From: Bolinopsis microptera
Taxonomy: Eukaryota; Ctenophora; Tentaculata; Lobata; Bolinopsidae
Assembly: GCF_026151205.1 (NCBI RefSeq)
Contig: NC_087074.1
Location: 5,890,001-5,954,000, forward strand
Direction of reading: 5' to 3'
DNA: 64,000 nucleotides
Within the stretch, counting starts at the first letter, position 1; every line of letters begins with the position of its first letter. Below are positions 55,885-64,000 of the stretch, one piece after another. Both the position numbers and the translations under genes were made by a program. The notes beneath the pieces were generated by a model. That model was not told where the DNA came from. It worked only from the letters and a program-made list of their open reading frames with translations, and did no database searches.

Positions 55885-56340
55885 ATTGTGGAGGAAAAGA
55901 AGAGGCCGGGTATAAAGGATGAAAAGAAGAGGCCCGGTATTATAGAGGAGGAAAAGAAGAGGCCGGGTATAAAGGATGAAAAGAAGAGGCCCGGTATTAT
56001 AGAGGAGGAAAAGAAGAGGCCCAGCATAGAGGAGGAAAAGAAGAGGCCCGGTATAGAGGAGGAAAAGAAGAGGCCCGGTATATAGGAGGAAAAGAAGAGG
56101 CCCGGTATAGAGGAGGAAAAGAAGAGGCCCGGTATAGAGGAGGAAAAGAAGAGGCCCAGTATAGAGGAAGAAAAGAAGAGGCCCGGTATAGAGGAGGAAA
56201 AGAAGAGGCCCGGTTTAGAAGAGGAAAAGAAGAAGCCCGGTATAAAGGGTGGAAAAGAAGAGGCCCGGTATAGAGGAGGAAAAGAAGAGACCCGGTATAG
56301 ACTATAGAGGAGGAAAGGAAGAGGCCTGGTATACAATATA
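55885..56340 (+). repeat. 27-bp minisatellite, left part (about 16 copies)
   Basis: Array with several longer variants (GGTATTATAGAGG and GGTATAAAGGATG). Interrupted at 56341 by the LINE fragment, and continues at 57505. Confidence 0.9.
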
Positions 56341-56368
56341 CATACATGCTACATGAAGAGGTCTCCTC

Positions 56369-57503
56369 CTAGTCGTTGGAGTGGCCTGCATCACACACAT
56401 CTCTTCTACGGCGTAACATGTTCCTCCATTCCACTCGCTTTAGAGCTAACCGTTTTACTGCGTCTCTGCTGATGTTATCGACACCTGTTAATTCAGCCGC
56501 ATCCTCGAGTACACAGGCCATCCAGCCTTTGCGGGGTCGTCCTCTCAGTCTCTTTCCATAGTTTGGTTTCCAATCCAGTAAGAAATTGGGAAACCGTGAC
56601 TCTGGCATTCTGACAACATGTCCGTGATTTTCACGCCGATGAGGCATGCGGCTTAGTGTTCCCCCTGACTATTTTAAGTTTAATTCCAGTTTAATTCCAG
56701 TTTAATTCCTTAATCTAGCTGCACCGATGAAAGTTTCGATAGACTTAATTACAGCACGCCTGAGAACTTCTTCATTGGAGACATGGAAGAACCACTTTAT
56801 CTTCAAGATTCTTCTCAGGGAGGTCAGATGGAAGACCTCAAACCGTTTCATCTGCTTCTTTGTTGTGTTCCAGACTTCAGCTCCATATAACAGAATGGTA
56901 ATAACAGCAGCCTTGTAGATACGGATCTTGGTGGGCGTTCTTATAGTTCGACTGTTCCATATCTTCCAAAGCTGATGGAACGCACCATTAGCACGCTGGA
57001 TCCTGATGTCAAGATCTCGGTCAATGGTACCATCCCAACTGATGTTGGCACCAAGATAAACAAAGTTGCTGACCTGTTCACCAGGTTCTCCCTCCACTGT
57101 TAGCTTTATACTGTCTCTTTCGGCATGTAAGGTCGCTGGGACGCACACTTGCTGATCGCCATGCATTGTGTCTTTTTAGCGTTGATCTTTTTACCCAGCA
57201 TAAGAGGTGTAATAAGCGATAAGATCAGTGGACTCTTGCAGCCCTTCTTCAGTATTGTCCATCACTGCCAGATCATCAGCGTAGTCACTATCCATGATAA
57301 CTTTTTCATCTGCACCCTTTAGTTCCTTTTGCAGTACAGCACCATGACTGATAGCCTTGTGAACCTCAGCCAAAAAGATTCCAAAGTTCAGACAAAAATT
57401 AAATACAGGAGGGCCCTGGATATCACCCTGTCCAGTGCCTGAATTGACAGAAAACCAATCAGACATTTCCCCATTAACCCTGACAGCACTCATGGTTCCG
57501 TTG
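56369..57503 (-). pseudogene. Third LINE fragment: reverse transcriptase motif B to C-terminus
   Basis: Minus strand: SGTGQGDIQGPPVFNFCLNF, then MDSDYADDLAVMDN (catalytic box), then in the next frame VSNFVYLGANIS, LLYGAEVWNTTKK and FHLTSLRRILKIKW, then the basic tail RLRGRPRKGWMACVLEDA. It belongs to a YGxEVW-type LINE. The 5' part is absent. About 55 bases with three TTTAATTCCAG words (56670-56708) interrupt it before the GRP tail. It lies inside the 27-bp minisatellite, opposite in strand to it. Confidence 0.8.
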
Positions 57504-57504
57504 A

Positions 57505-58232
57505 AAAAGAGGCCTGGTAAAGAGGAGGAAAAGAAGAGACCCGGTATAGAGGAGGAAAAGAAGAAACCCGGTATATCAAAGTACCCGGTAAAGAGGCCCG
57601 GTATAGAGGAGGAAAAGAAGAGGCCCGGTTTAGAACTAGAAGAGGAAAAGAAGAAGCCCGGTATAAAGGGTGGAAAAGAAGAGGCCTGGTACAGAGGAGA
57701 AAAAGAAGGCCCAGTATAGAGGAGGTAAAGAAGAGACTCGGTATAGACTATAGAGGAGGAAAGGAAGAGGCCCGGTATAGAGGAGGAAAAGAAGAGGCCC
57801 GGTATAAGGGAAGAAAAAGAAGAGACCCGGTATATCCAAGTACCCGGTATAGAGGAGGAAAAGGAGAGGCCCGGTTTAGAGGAGGAAAAGAAGAGGCCCA
57901 GTATAGAGGGCGGAAAAGAAGGGCCCGGTATAGAGGAGGAAAAGAAGAGACCTGGTATAGAGGAGGAAAAGAAGAGGCCCGGTATACTAGAGGGTGGAAA
58001 AGAAGAGGCCCGGTATAGAGGAGGAAAAGAAGAGGCCCGGTATAGAGGAGGAAAAGAAGAGGCCCGGTATAGAGGAGGAAAAGAAGAGGCCCGGTATATA
58101 GGAGGAAAAGAAGAGGCACGGTTTAGAGGAGGAAAAGAAGAGGCCCGGTATAGAGGAGGAAAAGAAGAGGCACGATATAGAGGAGGAAAAGAAGAGGCCC
58201 GGTATAGAGGAGGAAAAGAAAAAACCCGGTAT
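57505..58232 (+). repeat. 27-bp minisatellite, right part (about 26 copies)
   Basis: Continues the array after the LINE fragment, ending TATATCCAAGTACACATTGG. Blocks of variants in the left part (GAAGAGGAAAAGAAGAAGCC then GGTATAAAGGGTGGAAAAG) reappear here in the same order, so the array was duplicated around the insertion. Confidence 0.9.
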
Positions 58233-58540
58233 ATCCAAGTACACATTGGCACAGTTGACGAATGACGGTCTAATCTATTTATTAGATCATACTTCTAGTT
58301 TTGGGATATAATAGCCTGTATAACTATAAGCAGGCAACGCCCGATACTAATGTATGTACAGACTTACACAAGTCTGTGTACACATGTATCTACAGTCTAC
58401 AGACTTATAGGTATAGAGAGGTTTTATTTACTGCACAAATGTGATTATCTTAATTCCACTGATTAATCATTGAAATCGATAAAATAGCTTTCGATTCTTA
58501 AAATAATAGTACAGCAGGTTATTGGTTCGATCTCGAATGG
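58233..58540 (+). repeat. Right flank of the minisatellite, homologous to 1.1-1.3 kb
   Basis: Contains GTATAGAGAGGTTTTATTTA and CTGCACAAATGTGATTATCT. The 54-bp array expected here in the other units is absent. Confidence 0.75.
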
Positions 58541-59146
58541 GCCTTAGGTGCAGTTTTTAATTTTTAGTAGAATTGATAAGGCTGCACTGGACTTAATTAA
58601 GAAACTCAAATATTGTGTGGTTTACGTTTATCAGTTTCCAATCTTTCCATTTTATTTAGTTATTCCTAGTAACTAAAATCTGCTGAGATTTACTAAACTT
58701 CAATTATAAATATTTTCGATTTTAACATTTTTCAGCCTAAAAGCAAATTTGTAAGTGAAAAAGTTTTTCTAAAAATTACTTTTCTCCGTGTTTCAAGCGA
58801 TTCCAACCATTTTGAGCCAATAAAGAATTTTATGATTTTTAGTAATTAGCTAATTAATAATTAAACAGTTATATGATTGCCCGATGTGAAAATAGTCGGT
58901 ACAAAAGTTTTTCTCGTTGATAAGATAAACACCCTTGATTGTTGATTAATCTGCAACCTTATATTAGTGCTTTTCATTCAAACAAGTAAAAACAAGTCTT
59001 TTATGTCATGTTTCCAGGGTTTGGACTGGAATTGCCCGCTTAAATAACTTCCATCGCGTTACATTACATAATTTTCTGAAACATATACTTCATTTACAAT
59101 AAATTATGCAATATCACAACACTTATATGATATTCACAACTAATAA
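58541..59146. other. AT-rich stretch specific to unit 4
   Basis: Six hundred bases of AT-rich sequence between the minisatellite flank and the zinc-finger gene, with no ORF, repeat or match elsewhere in the window. It replaces the 54-bp array of the other units. Confidence 0.5.
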
Positions 59147-60502
59147 TTAATCTATAAAGATACCGGGAAGTAATCTTGAACTAGGGAGAACAGGGTCAGC
59201 GAAGTTCAGGGGCTTTACAAATGTGAGAGGCTTCACGAAAGGTAAAGGCTTAACAAAAATGGGTCTTCCGACGCTACTGTTTTGGAAGTAATTCGAAGCC
59301 TGACCGCTTTCGTGAATAAAATGTGATTTCTCTTCAATGCCGTTCCGCTGATACGGTTTTTCACCGGTATGAGTCATTTGATGGTGAACTAGGTTTGATT
59401 TGTGGCTTGCACTGTAGGAACATTCAGAGCATTTGAAATGTTTTTCACTGGTATGGGTCCGCTGATGGCAAACCAGGTTTGCTTTTTGGTGGGCACTGTA
59501 GGAACATTCAGAGCATTTATACGTTTTTTCACCGGTATGAGTCATCTGATGGTGAACTAGGTTTGATTTGTGGCTTGCACTGTAGGAACATTCAGAGCAT
59601 TTATACGGTTTTTCACCGGTATGAGTACGCTGATGGTAAACCAGGTTTGCTTTTCGGCTTGCAGTGTATGAACATTCAGAGCATTTGAAAGGTTTTTCAC
59701 TGGTATGGATCCGCTGATGGCAAACCAGGTTTGCTTTTTGGTGGGCACTGTAGGAACATTCAGAGCATTTATACGGTTTTTCACCGGTGTGGGTCCGCTG
59801 ATGGCAAACCAGGTTTGATTTTTTGCTTGCACTGTAGGAACATTCAGAGCATTTGAAAGGTTTTATGCAAGTATGAACGCTATGGTGGGAAACTAAAGTT
59901 GATTTTTTGCAAGCACTGTAGGAACATTTAGAGCTAATGTAAGCATTTTCACTGGTATGAGTCCGATGATGTTGAACCAGGCTCGATTTTCGGTTTGCAC
60001 TGTAGGAACATTCAGAGCATTTATACGGTTTTTCACCGGTGTGGGTCCGCTGATGGCAAACCAGGTTTGATTTTTTGCTGGCACTGTAGGAACATTCAGA
60101 GCATTTGAAAGGTTTTATGCCAGTATGAACGCTTTGGTGGGAAACTAAAGTTGTTTTTTTGCTTGCACTGTAGGAACATTTAGAGCGAATGTAAGCATTT
60201 TCACTGGCATGAACCCATTGGTGTGGAACTAATGCTGATTCCTGATTAAGACAATACAACTGAGAAACACCATTCGAATGCACTTCTGTTTTGATTAACA
60301 AATTATCTTTCTCCTTCTTAATCTCTGTCTTGATCAATTCTGGTGAAAAACTTTCTAATTCTTCCATCTTCATCTCATCTTTAAGGTCTGGAACATTTTC
60401 TTCCTCCTTCTTAATCTCTGTCTTGATCAATTCTGGTGGATAACTTTTTAATTCTTCCATCTTCATCTCATCTTTAAAGTCTAGAACATTTTTCTGGTCC
60501 AT
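59147..60502 (-). CDS. C2H2 zinc-finger protein, copy 4 (451 codons, two extra fingers)
   Basis: Starts MDQKNVLDFKDEMK and has the two acidic ELIKTEIKKE(E/K) repeats. Fingers: half-finger, RSKC degenerate, two canonical, SSKC degenerate, then six canonical. These include a duplicated SHKSNLVHHQMTH / HQKANLVCHQRTH pair, giving eight canonical fingers in all. After LPSSRLLPG the C-terminus diverges to IFID and stops, because the homology with the other units ends there. It also lacks the segment upstream of the ATG that carries the X-box in the other copies: homology to them resumes at TAGTGTTATCAGGATGATG. The frame is open, so it may be active under a different promoter, or be an orphan copy. 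Confidence 0.88.
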   Translation of the reverse strand: MDQKNVLDFKDEMKMEELKSYPPELIKTEIKKEEENVPDLKDEMKMEELESFSPELIKTEIKKEKDNLLIKTEVHSNGVSQLYCLNQESALVPHQWVHASENAYIRSKCSYSASKKTTLVSHQSVHTGIKPFKCSECSYSASKKSNLVCHQRTHTGEKPYKCSECSYSANRKSSLVQHHRTHTSENAYISSKCSYSACKKSTLVSHHSVHTCIKPFKCSECSYSASKKSNLVCHQRTHTGEKPYKCSECSYSAHQKANLVCHQRIHTSEKPFKCSECSYTASRKANLVYHQRTHTGEKPYKCSECSYSASHKSNLVHHQMTHTGEKTYKCSECSYSAHQKANLVCHQRTHTSEKHFKCSECSYSASHKSNLVHHQMTHTGEKPYQRNGIEEKSHFIHESGQASNYFQNSSVGRPIFVKPLPFVKPLTFVKPLNFADPVLPSSRLLPGIFID

Positions 60503-60546
60503 TTCACTAAAAAGTTAGTGTTATCAGGATGATGTAATATAAACAG

Positions 60547-60915
60547 GGTCATAGTAACTGTACCGACATCCTCCGCTATCTAGCGCTAGATGTTATATAG
60601 CCGCGTCAGATGTCACTGCGACATTTAGCGCTAAACAGCGGTAGATGTCGCCTACAAAAAGGCCAGAAATCCTGTGCAAATAGCGCTAGCTGTCGCCTGG
60701 TGACCATTAATTCGCGTAACTATGCGTTAAATGACGCTAGAAAGCGTTATCTAGCGCCATCTAGCGTCATCTAGCGCTATTTAGCGCTATCTAACGCTAT
60801 ATAGCGACATTGAAAAGGTGCATAACAATTGGCGGCATTATCGCGTCATCTAGCGTCATCTTGATCTATAACGTCATCTAGCGTCATTTCACAATAGACG
60901 ACGCTAGATGACGCT
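60547..60915 (+). repeat. TAGCG-rich dispersed repeat, unit 4
   Basis: Same phrase order. It begins 45 bases upstream of the copy 4 ATG because of the promoter deletion, and lacks the GTCGCTAATTGGCGGTATCT phrase. Confidence 0.87.
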
Positions 60916-61690
60916 ACAAAATAAAATACAACGTACTGTAAAGCGATACAAAGTTTATGGTCATTAATTCTTTCCTTTGATAAATGGATTCCACATATAC
61001 CTATCTAATATATAACATGATCTAATTTCCGAGCAAGGTACACTACATGTCTTCTAACTTCTTGAAATTGAATGATGTTCAAATCTCTTCCTAGATCCAA
61101 AAACACATACCTTCGCTGTGACGCAAGGCAAATTATTGGGGGAAGACTGTGTACAACAGAAATCAGGATACCTTGCGTCCATCCGATGTTAGCACTTTAG
61201 TACAGCTGATGTGTCCAGCTTTATAGGCATTTCGCCATGGGGCTGTATATTAAGCAACCTGCCTCTGAGTTCTGTGTCGAGCGTGCTAAATCCCTTTTCA
61301 GTCGATCTTCGAGATTGTTCTAAAAAGTTGAAACCAACTTTAATCGACGTATTTTTAAAATGCTCCCCTGACGAGATATTTGCGAAAAACTGTCTCGATC
61401 ACGTGGTATGACCGTATAAGGAAGTTAGTCTAATTTCTCGTTAGGGTTAGGGTTTTAGCATATGCTTTTGTTAAGGATTGGGCTAGGGTTAGGGTTGGGA
61501 TCAGATTAGAGGGTTAGGGTTTCGAATAGTCGTTCAGGACCAGCTAGAGAACGGGTTGAAAAAGTAACTTGACAGTCGAGTGTAGAGTGATTAATCATCA
61601 TCCGTTCTGTGTAGTATTACTGTTATCAGGGAAAGTAGTTTTCTCGTACCATTCAACATGCAGAGTGGCCTCAAACTCTTGAGAAGTCCT
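60916..61690 (+). repeat. TTAGGG-bearing block, unit 4, and start of a truncated fifth unit
   Basis: Conserved flank to about 61570, then the beginning of the reverse-transcriptase fragment (GTACCATTCAACATGCAGAG) that breaks off at 61690. This marks the end of the tandem block in the window. Confidence 0.82.
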
Positions 61691-61699
61691 TAACCCATA

Positions 61700-62190
61700 T
61701 TCTTCCACGGTACTTTTAAAAGTACGGTTCATAAACAGTGACCTAACTTGTCTCATGACAAATATTTTTTGATACAGTTTTTTGCATTAGGTTAGAAAAA
61801 GTCTGCTGATGATTTTAACACCCTGACCAGATGGTTAAAAAAATCAGGAAATTTATAGGATGTTGGCAAAGGTGGTCAAAAATGGTACTTTGAAAAAAGG
61901 TAAATTCTCGGTACCACCAGCCAATTCTCCAACTTTGATGGATCCCAAATTTGGTTTTTTAATATTGCCTAAACGATTGTGCAATAAATAGGCAATAATG
62001 TGGGGCGAGATAAAAATCATAAATTGTCTCTAATTGAGATGTAAATTGGGTGTACTTTTAAAAGTACATCATTCTAGACAATGATGTACTTTCAAAAGTA
62101 CGTACTTTTAAAAGTACATTATCTTCGAATGATGTACTTTTAAAAGGACAGGTTTCAAGAAAAAGGTACTTTTAAAAGTACAGGTTTATA
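61700..62190. repeat. Cluster of GTACTTTTAAAAGTAC palindromes
   Basis: The 16-base perfect palindrome or one-mismatch versions occur about six times (near 61710, 62054, 62083, 62098, 62133, 62167). They are set in AT-rich sequence with no ORF. No family recognised. Confidence 0.85.
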
Positions 62191-62390
62191 TAGACTACAC
62201 AATGTGTGCTGGTATGATTAATGTCGGTAAGACTGTAATGGTAGGTAAATTGTTCTGAATCAGAACGGAAGTCACAACAAAAACTTGTTGTTGTTACTTC
62301 TGGGATTTAGTCGATCTTGAAGGATCCACGTTTTCACTCGGTTATTCCACGTCTTCCAGAGCGGCCTTCAATATACTCTTTCTTAATGAG
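62191..62390. other. Short spacer
   Basis: No feature seen, apart from a local ACAACAAAAACTTGTTGTTGT hairpin-like word near 62275. Confidence 0.4.
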
Positions 62391-62395
62391 TTAAT

Positions 62396-62988
62396 GCGGG
62401 GGTGGGGGGGATCATAAGGTCAGAATCGTACGTGACGTTGGGGGGGGGGGGGGTGGGTCATATTTTCTTCCAAAACACAGTTAGTACATTTGTACTAAGT
62501 GGTGGGTCTGCTGCTCATTTCCCAGAAAATCAGTTAGTACAAGGTACTAAGGGGGTGTTCAACCCCAAAATATCCATTTTACCTCAAATTTCAATATTGG
62601 GAATGGTTTGTTTTTGGTTTTGAGGTTTTTTTTCCTTTTTTTTTGGGTTTTTTTATTTTGTTTCCTTTTTTTGTAACTTTTTATTTAATTCGACTGCATT
62701 GAAAACAAAACCCCTACTAAATAGTGGGTATAATTTGCCCATTTCCCAATGTTTAATGAACTGTTTAAAGCAATTTATGGGTGGGTATCTTATTTTATAT
62801 ACCAAGACACAGTCAGTACCGTGATTTCTCAACAGTTAGTACCGCAAAAGGGGTGGGTGTCCTAAATATTATCCGAAAAAAAACAGTTAGTACCGCGAAG
62901 GGGGTGGGTGGGTCTTTTTTGTAAATTCCAAAGTTGCACTTAGTCGACGTCACGTACGGCACTTGGTACCTGATCCCCCCTCCCCCGC
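62396..62988. mobile_element. 593-bp G-tipped TIR element, TTAAT duplication
   Basis: Ends GCGGGGGTGGGGGGATCA and the complement of TGATCCCCCCTCCCCCGC, both followed inward by CGTACGTGACGT or its complement. TTAAT is repeated at 62391-62395 and 62989-62993. The interior carries five CAGTTAGTACC-like subterminal words and a 14-G run (62440-62453). No transposase. The tip resembles that of the 7.2-kb element (GGGGTGGGG then ATCAT). Confidence 0.85.
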
Positions 62989-63072
62989 TTAATGTTTACA
63001 ATCCTAGATCTTGTAACTGGTTTCCTAATCCCGATTTACTATCAAATACTGACATGATTGTGTGCCATCAGC

Positions 63073-63700
63073 AATCTGCTGGTCCAACATAAGATTCCTT
63101 TCCTTGTAGTCTATGCATTTCCTCAGCTGAGTTGTTCTGCTCCTCTAGAATTGTCTCAGCCTCTGCTACTCTCTTCTGTTCCTCTAGAATTGTCTCAGCT
63201 TCTGCTACTCTCTTCTGTTCCTCTAGAACTCTCAAAGCTTCTGCTACTCTCTTCTGTTCCTCTAGAATACGCTCAGCTTCTGCTACTCTCTCCTGCTCCT
63301 CTAGAACTTTCTCAGCTTCTGCTACTCTCTTCTGTTCCTCTAAACTCTCTCAGCTTCTGCTACTCTCTTCTGTTCCTCTAGAACTCTCTCAGCTTCTACT
63401 ACTATCTTCTGCTCCTCTAGAACTCTCTCAGCTTCTGCTACTCTCTTCTGTTCCTCTAGAATACGCTCAGCTTCTGCTACCTTCTTCTGCTCCTCTAGAA
63501 CTCTCTCAGCTTCTGCTACTCTCTTCTGCTCCTCTAGAACTCTCTCAGCTTCTGCTACTCTCTTCTGTTCCTCTAGAACTCTCTCAGCTTCTACTACTCT
63601 CTTATGCTCCTCTAGAACTCTCTCAGCTTCTGCTACTCTCTTCTGCTCCTCTAGAATACGCTCAGCTTCTGCTACTCTCTTCTGCTCCTCTAGAAGGAGC
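63073..63700 (-). pseudogene. 39-bp minisatellite encoding a 13-residue coiled-coil repeat
   Basis: About 14.5 tandem units (63128-63694). On the minus strand each reads KRVAEAERVLEEQ, an ideal amphipathic helix. The frame runs on past the array into NNSAEEMHRLQGKESYVGPA and a stop at about 63073, as a coding tail would. One unit (about 63337) lacks two bases, which breaks the minus frame. The upstream side closes at a TAA near 63725. It may be the last exon of a coiled-coil protein gene, or repeat debris. Plus-strand ORFs of Ser/Leu repeats are shadows. Confidence 0.5.
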
Positions 63701-63818
63701 AGAAGATTCTCACCATTTTAGGTATTCTTTAAGTTGTGAAAAGCGTCTGGCTAAGTGCGAAGTGTGTGACGTTGCGCTTTGTGTGCTTTGTTTTAAGCCT
63801 TATCATCAGTTAGAGTAA
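63690..63818 (+). pseudogene. Possible piggyBac-type transposase C-terminal cysteine-rich tail
   Basis: LSCEKRLAKCEVCDVALCVL followed by CFKPYHQLE and a stop. The C-x2-C...LC-x2-CF-x2-YH arrangement matches the zinc-binding tail of piggyBac (DDE_Tnp_1_7-associated) transposases, normally the last 40 residues. Only this tail is present. Upstream the frame runs into the 39-bp minisatellite. Fragment, not functional. Confidence 0.6.
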
Positions 63819-64000
63819 AAGCACAAAACCTGACAATTTTCGTAAAATTCTAGTAAATTGGTAAATGGAATTATGATAGTAGTTTATAAGTATAGCTGTT
63901 CCCACCATCATGATTTGTTTAGTGTACCACTTAAATTTTGTATGGTATTGTTTAAATTTTATTCAGCCATTCTGACAAGGGCTTTTAGTTTTATTATCTG
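63819..64000. other. AT-rich end of window
   Basis: No feature recognised. Confidence 0.5.

Noticed and set aside
9640-63700. CRISPR array
   Set aside because: Arrays have contiguous repeats without unique spacers of constant length, and the context is eukaryotic.
63132-63818. 228-codon plus-strand protein fused to a cysteine tail
   Set aside because: The repeat part is a Ser/Leu shadow of the coiled-coil strand and shifts frame at the 2-base deletion. Only the last 40 codons look real.
1-64000. tRNA or rRNA genes
   Set aside because: No cloverleaf with A and B boxes and no rRNA core sequence was noticed. A tRNAscan or Rfam scan would settle this.

Overview
This window is eukaryotic, from an invertebrate animal genome. 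The signs are GT-AG introns with phase-1 symmetric exons of extracellular modules (thrombospondin type 1, PAN/Apple), TTAGGG-type telomere-like words, APE-type LINEs, hAT and piggyBac relatives, and C2H2 zinc-finger genes. The mix would fit a cnidarian or a similar marine invertebrate, but no sequence here fixes the phylum. Most of the window is repeats. No rRNA, tRNA, operon or CRISPR array was recognised.

Region 1 (1-12.3 kb) is a stretch of a host gene on the minus strand. Three exons are visible, all starting and ending in phase 1: a short exon resembling the start of a ZP domain (12072-12173), a PAN/Apple exon carrying a 1-base frame break (9313-9563), and a TSP1 exon (2660-2833). A 6.3-kb LINE (about 2.9-9.23 kb) sits in the intron between PAN and TSP1. 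It has a nearly intact endonuclease-reverse transcriptase ORF and a split ORF1 with an SGNH/esterase-like tail. A dimeric 366-bp satellite (9.64-11.69 kb) sits in the intron between the ZP-like and PAN exons. A small TTAA-flanked TIR element lies at 1.84-2.38 kb.

Region 2 (12.5-61.7 kb) is a tandem segmental duplication with four recognisable units, roughly 16.8-21.6, 21.6-37.8, 37.8-46.9 and 46.9-61.7 kb, plus older flanking relics at 12.6-16 kb. The unit order on the plus strand is: reverse-transcriptase fragment, unique-looking block, 27-bp minisatellite, 54-bp minisatellite, single-exon C2H2 zinc-finger gene (minus strand), X-box palindrome, TAGCG-rich repeat, and a block with TTAGGG words. 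The four zinc-finger copies differ in finger number. Copy 1 is frameshifted and lacks three fingers, copies 2 and 3 are intact at 398 codons, and copy 4 has 451 codons, two extra fingers, no 54-bp array and no X-box.

The units have been inflated by insertions whose boundaries can be read by comparing copies: a 7.2-kb G-tipped TIR element filled with purine-rich and TGTCCG satellites (23126-30326), a 404-bp TIR element nested in it (27781-28184), a 711-bp hAT-type element with an 8-bp duplication (37058-37768), and a 6.1-kb element with about 360-bp TIRs (47206-53304). The last holds a decayed LINE that is itself split by a 1.17-kb hAT element (48769-49937). A further LINE fragment splits the 27-bp array in unit 4.

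Region 3 (61.7-64 kb) holds a cluster of 16-bp palindromes, another G-tipped TIR element with a 5-bp duplication, a 39-bp minisatellite whose minus strand encodes a 13-residue coiled-coil repeat, and a fragment resembling the cysteine-rich tail of a piggyBac-type transposase. The most notable system is the amplifying zinc-finger-gene-plus-minisatellite unit. The most notable structural finding is the family of G-tipped, 5-bp-duplication elements with satellite interiors.
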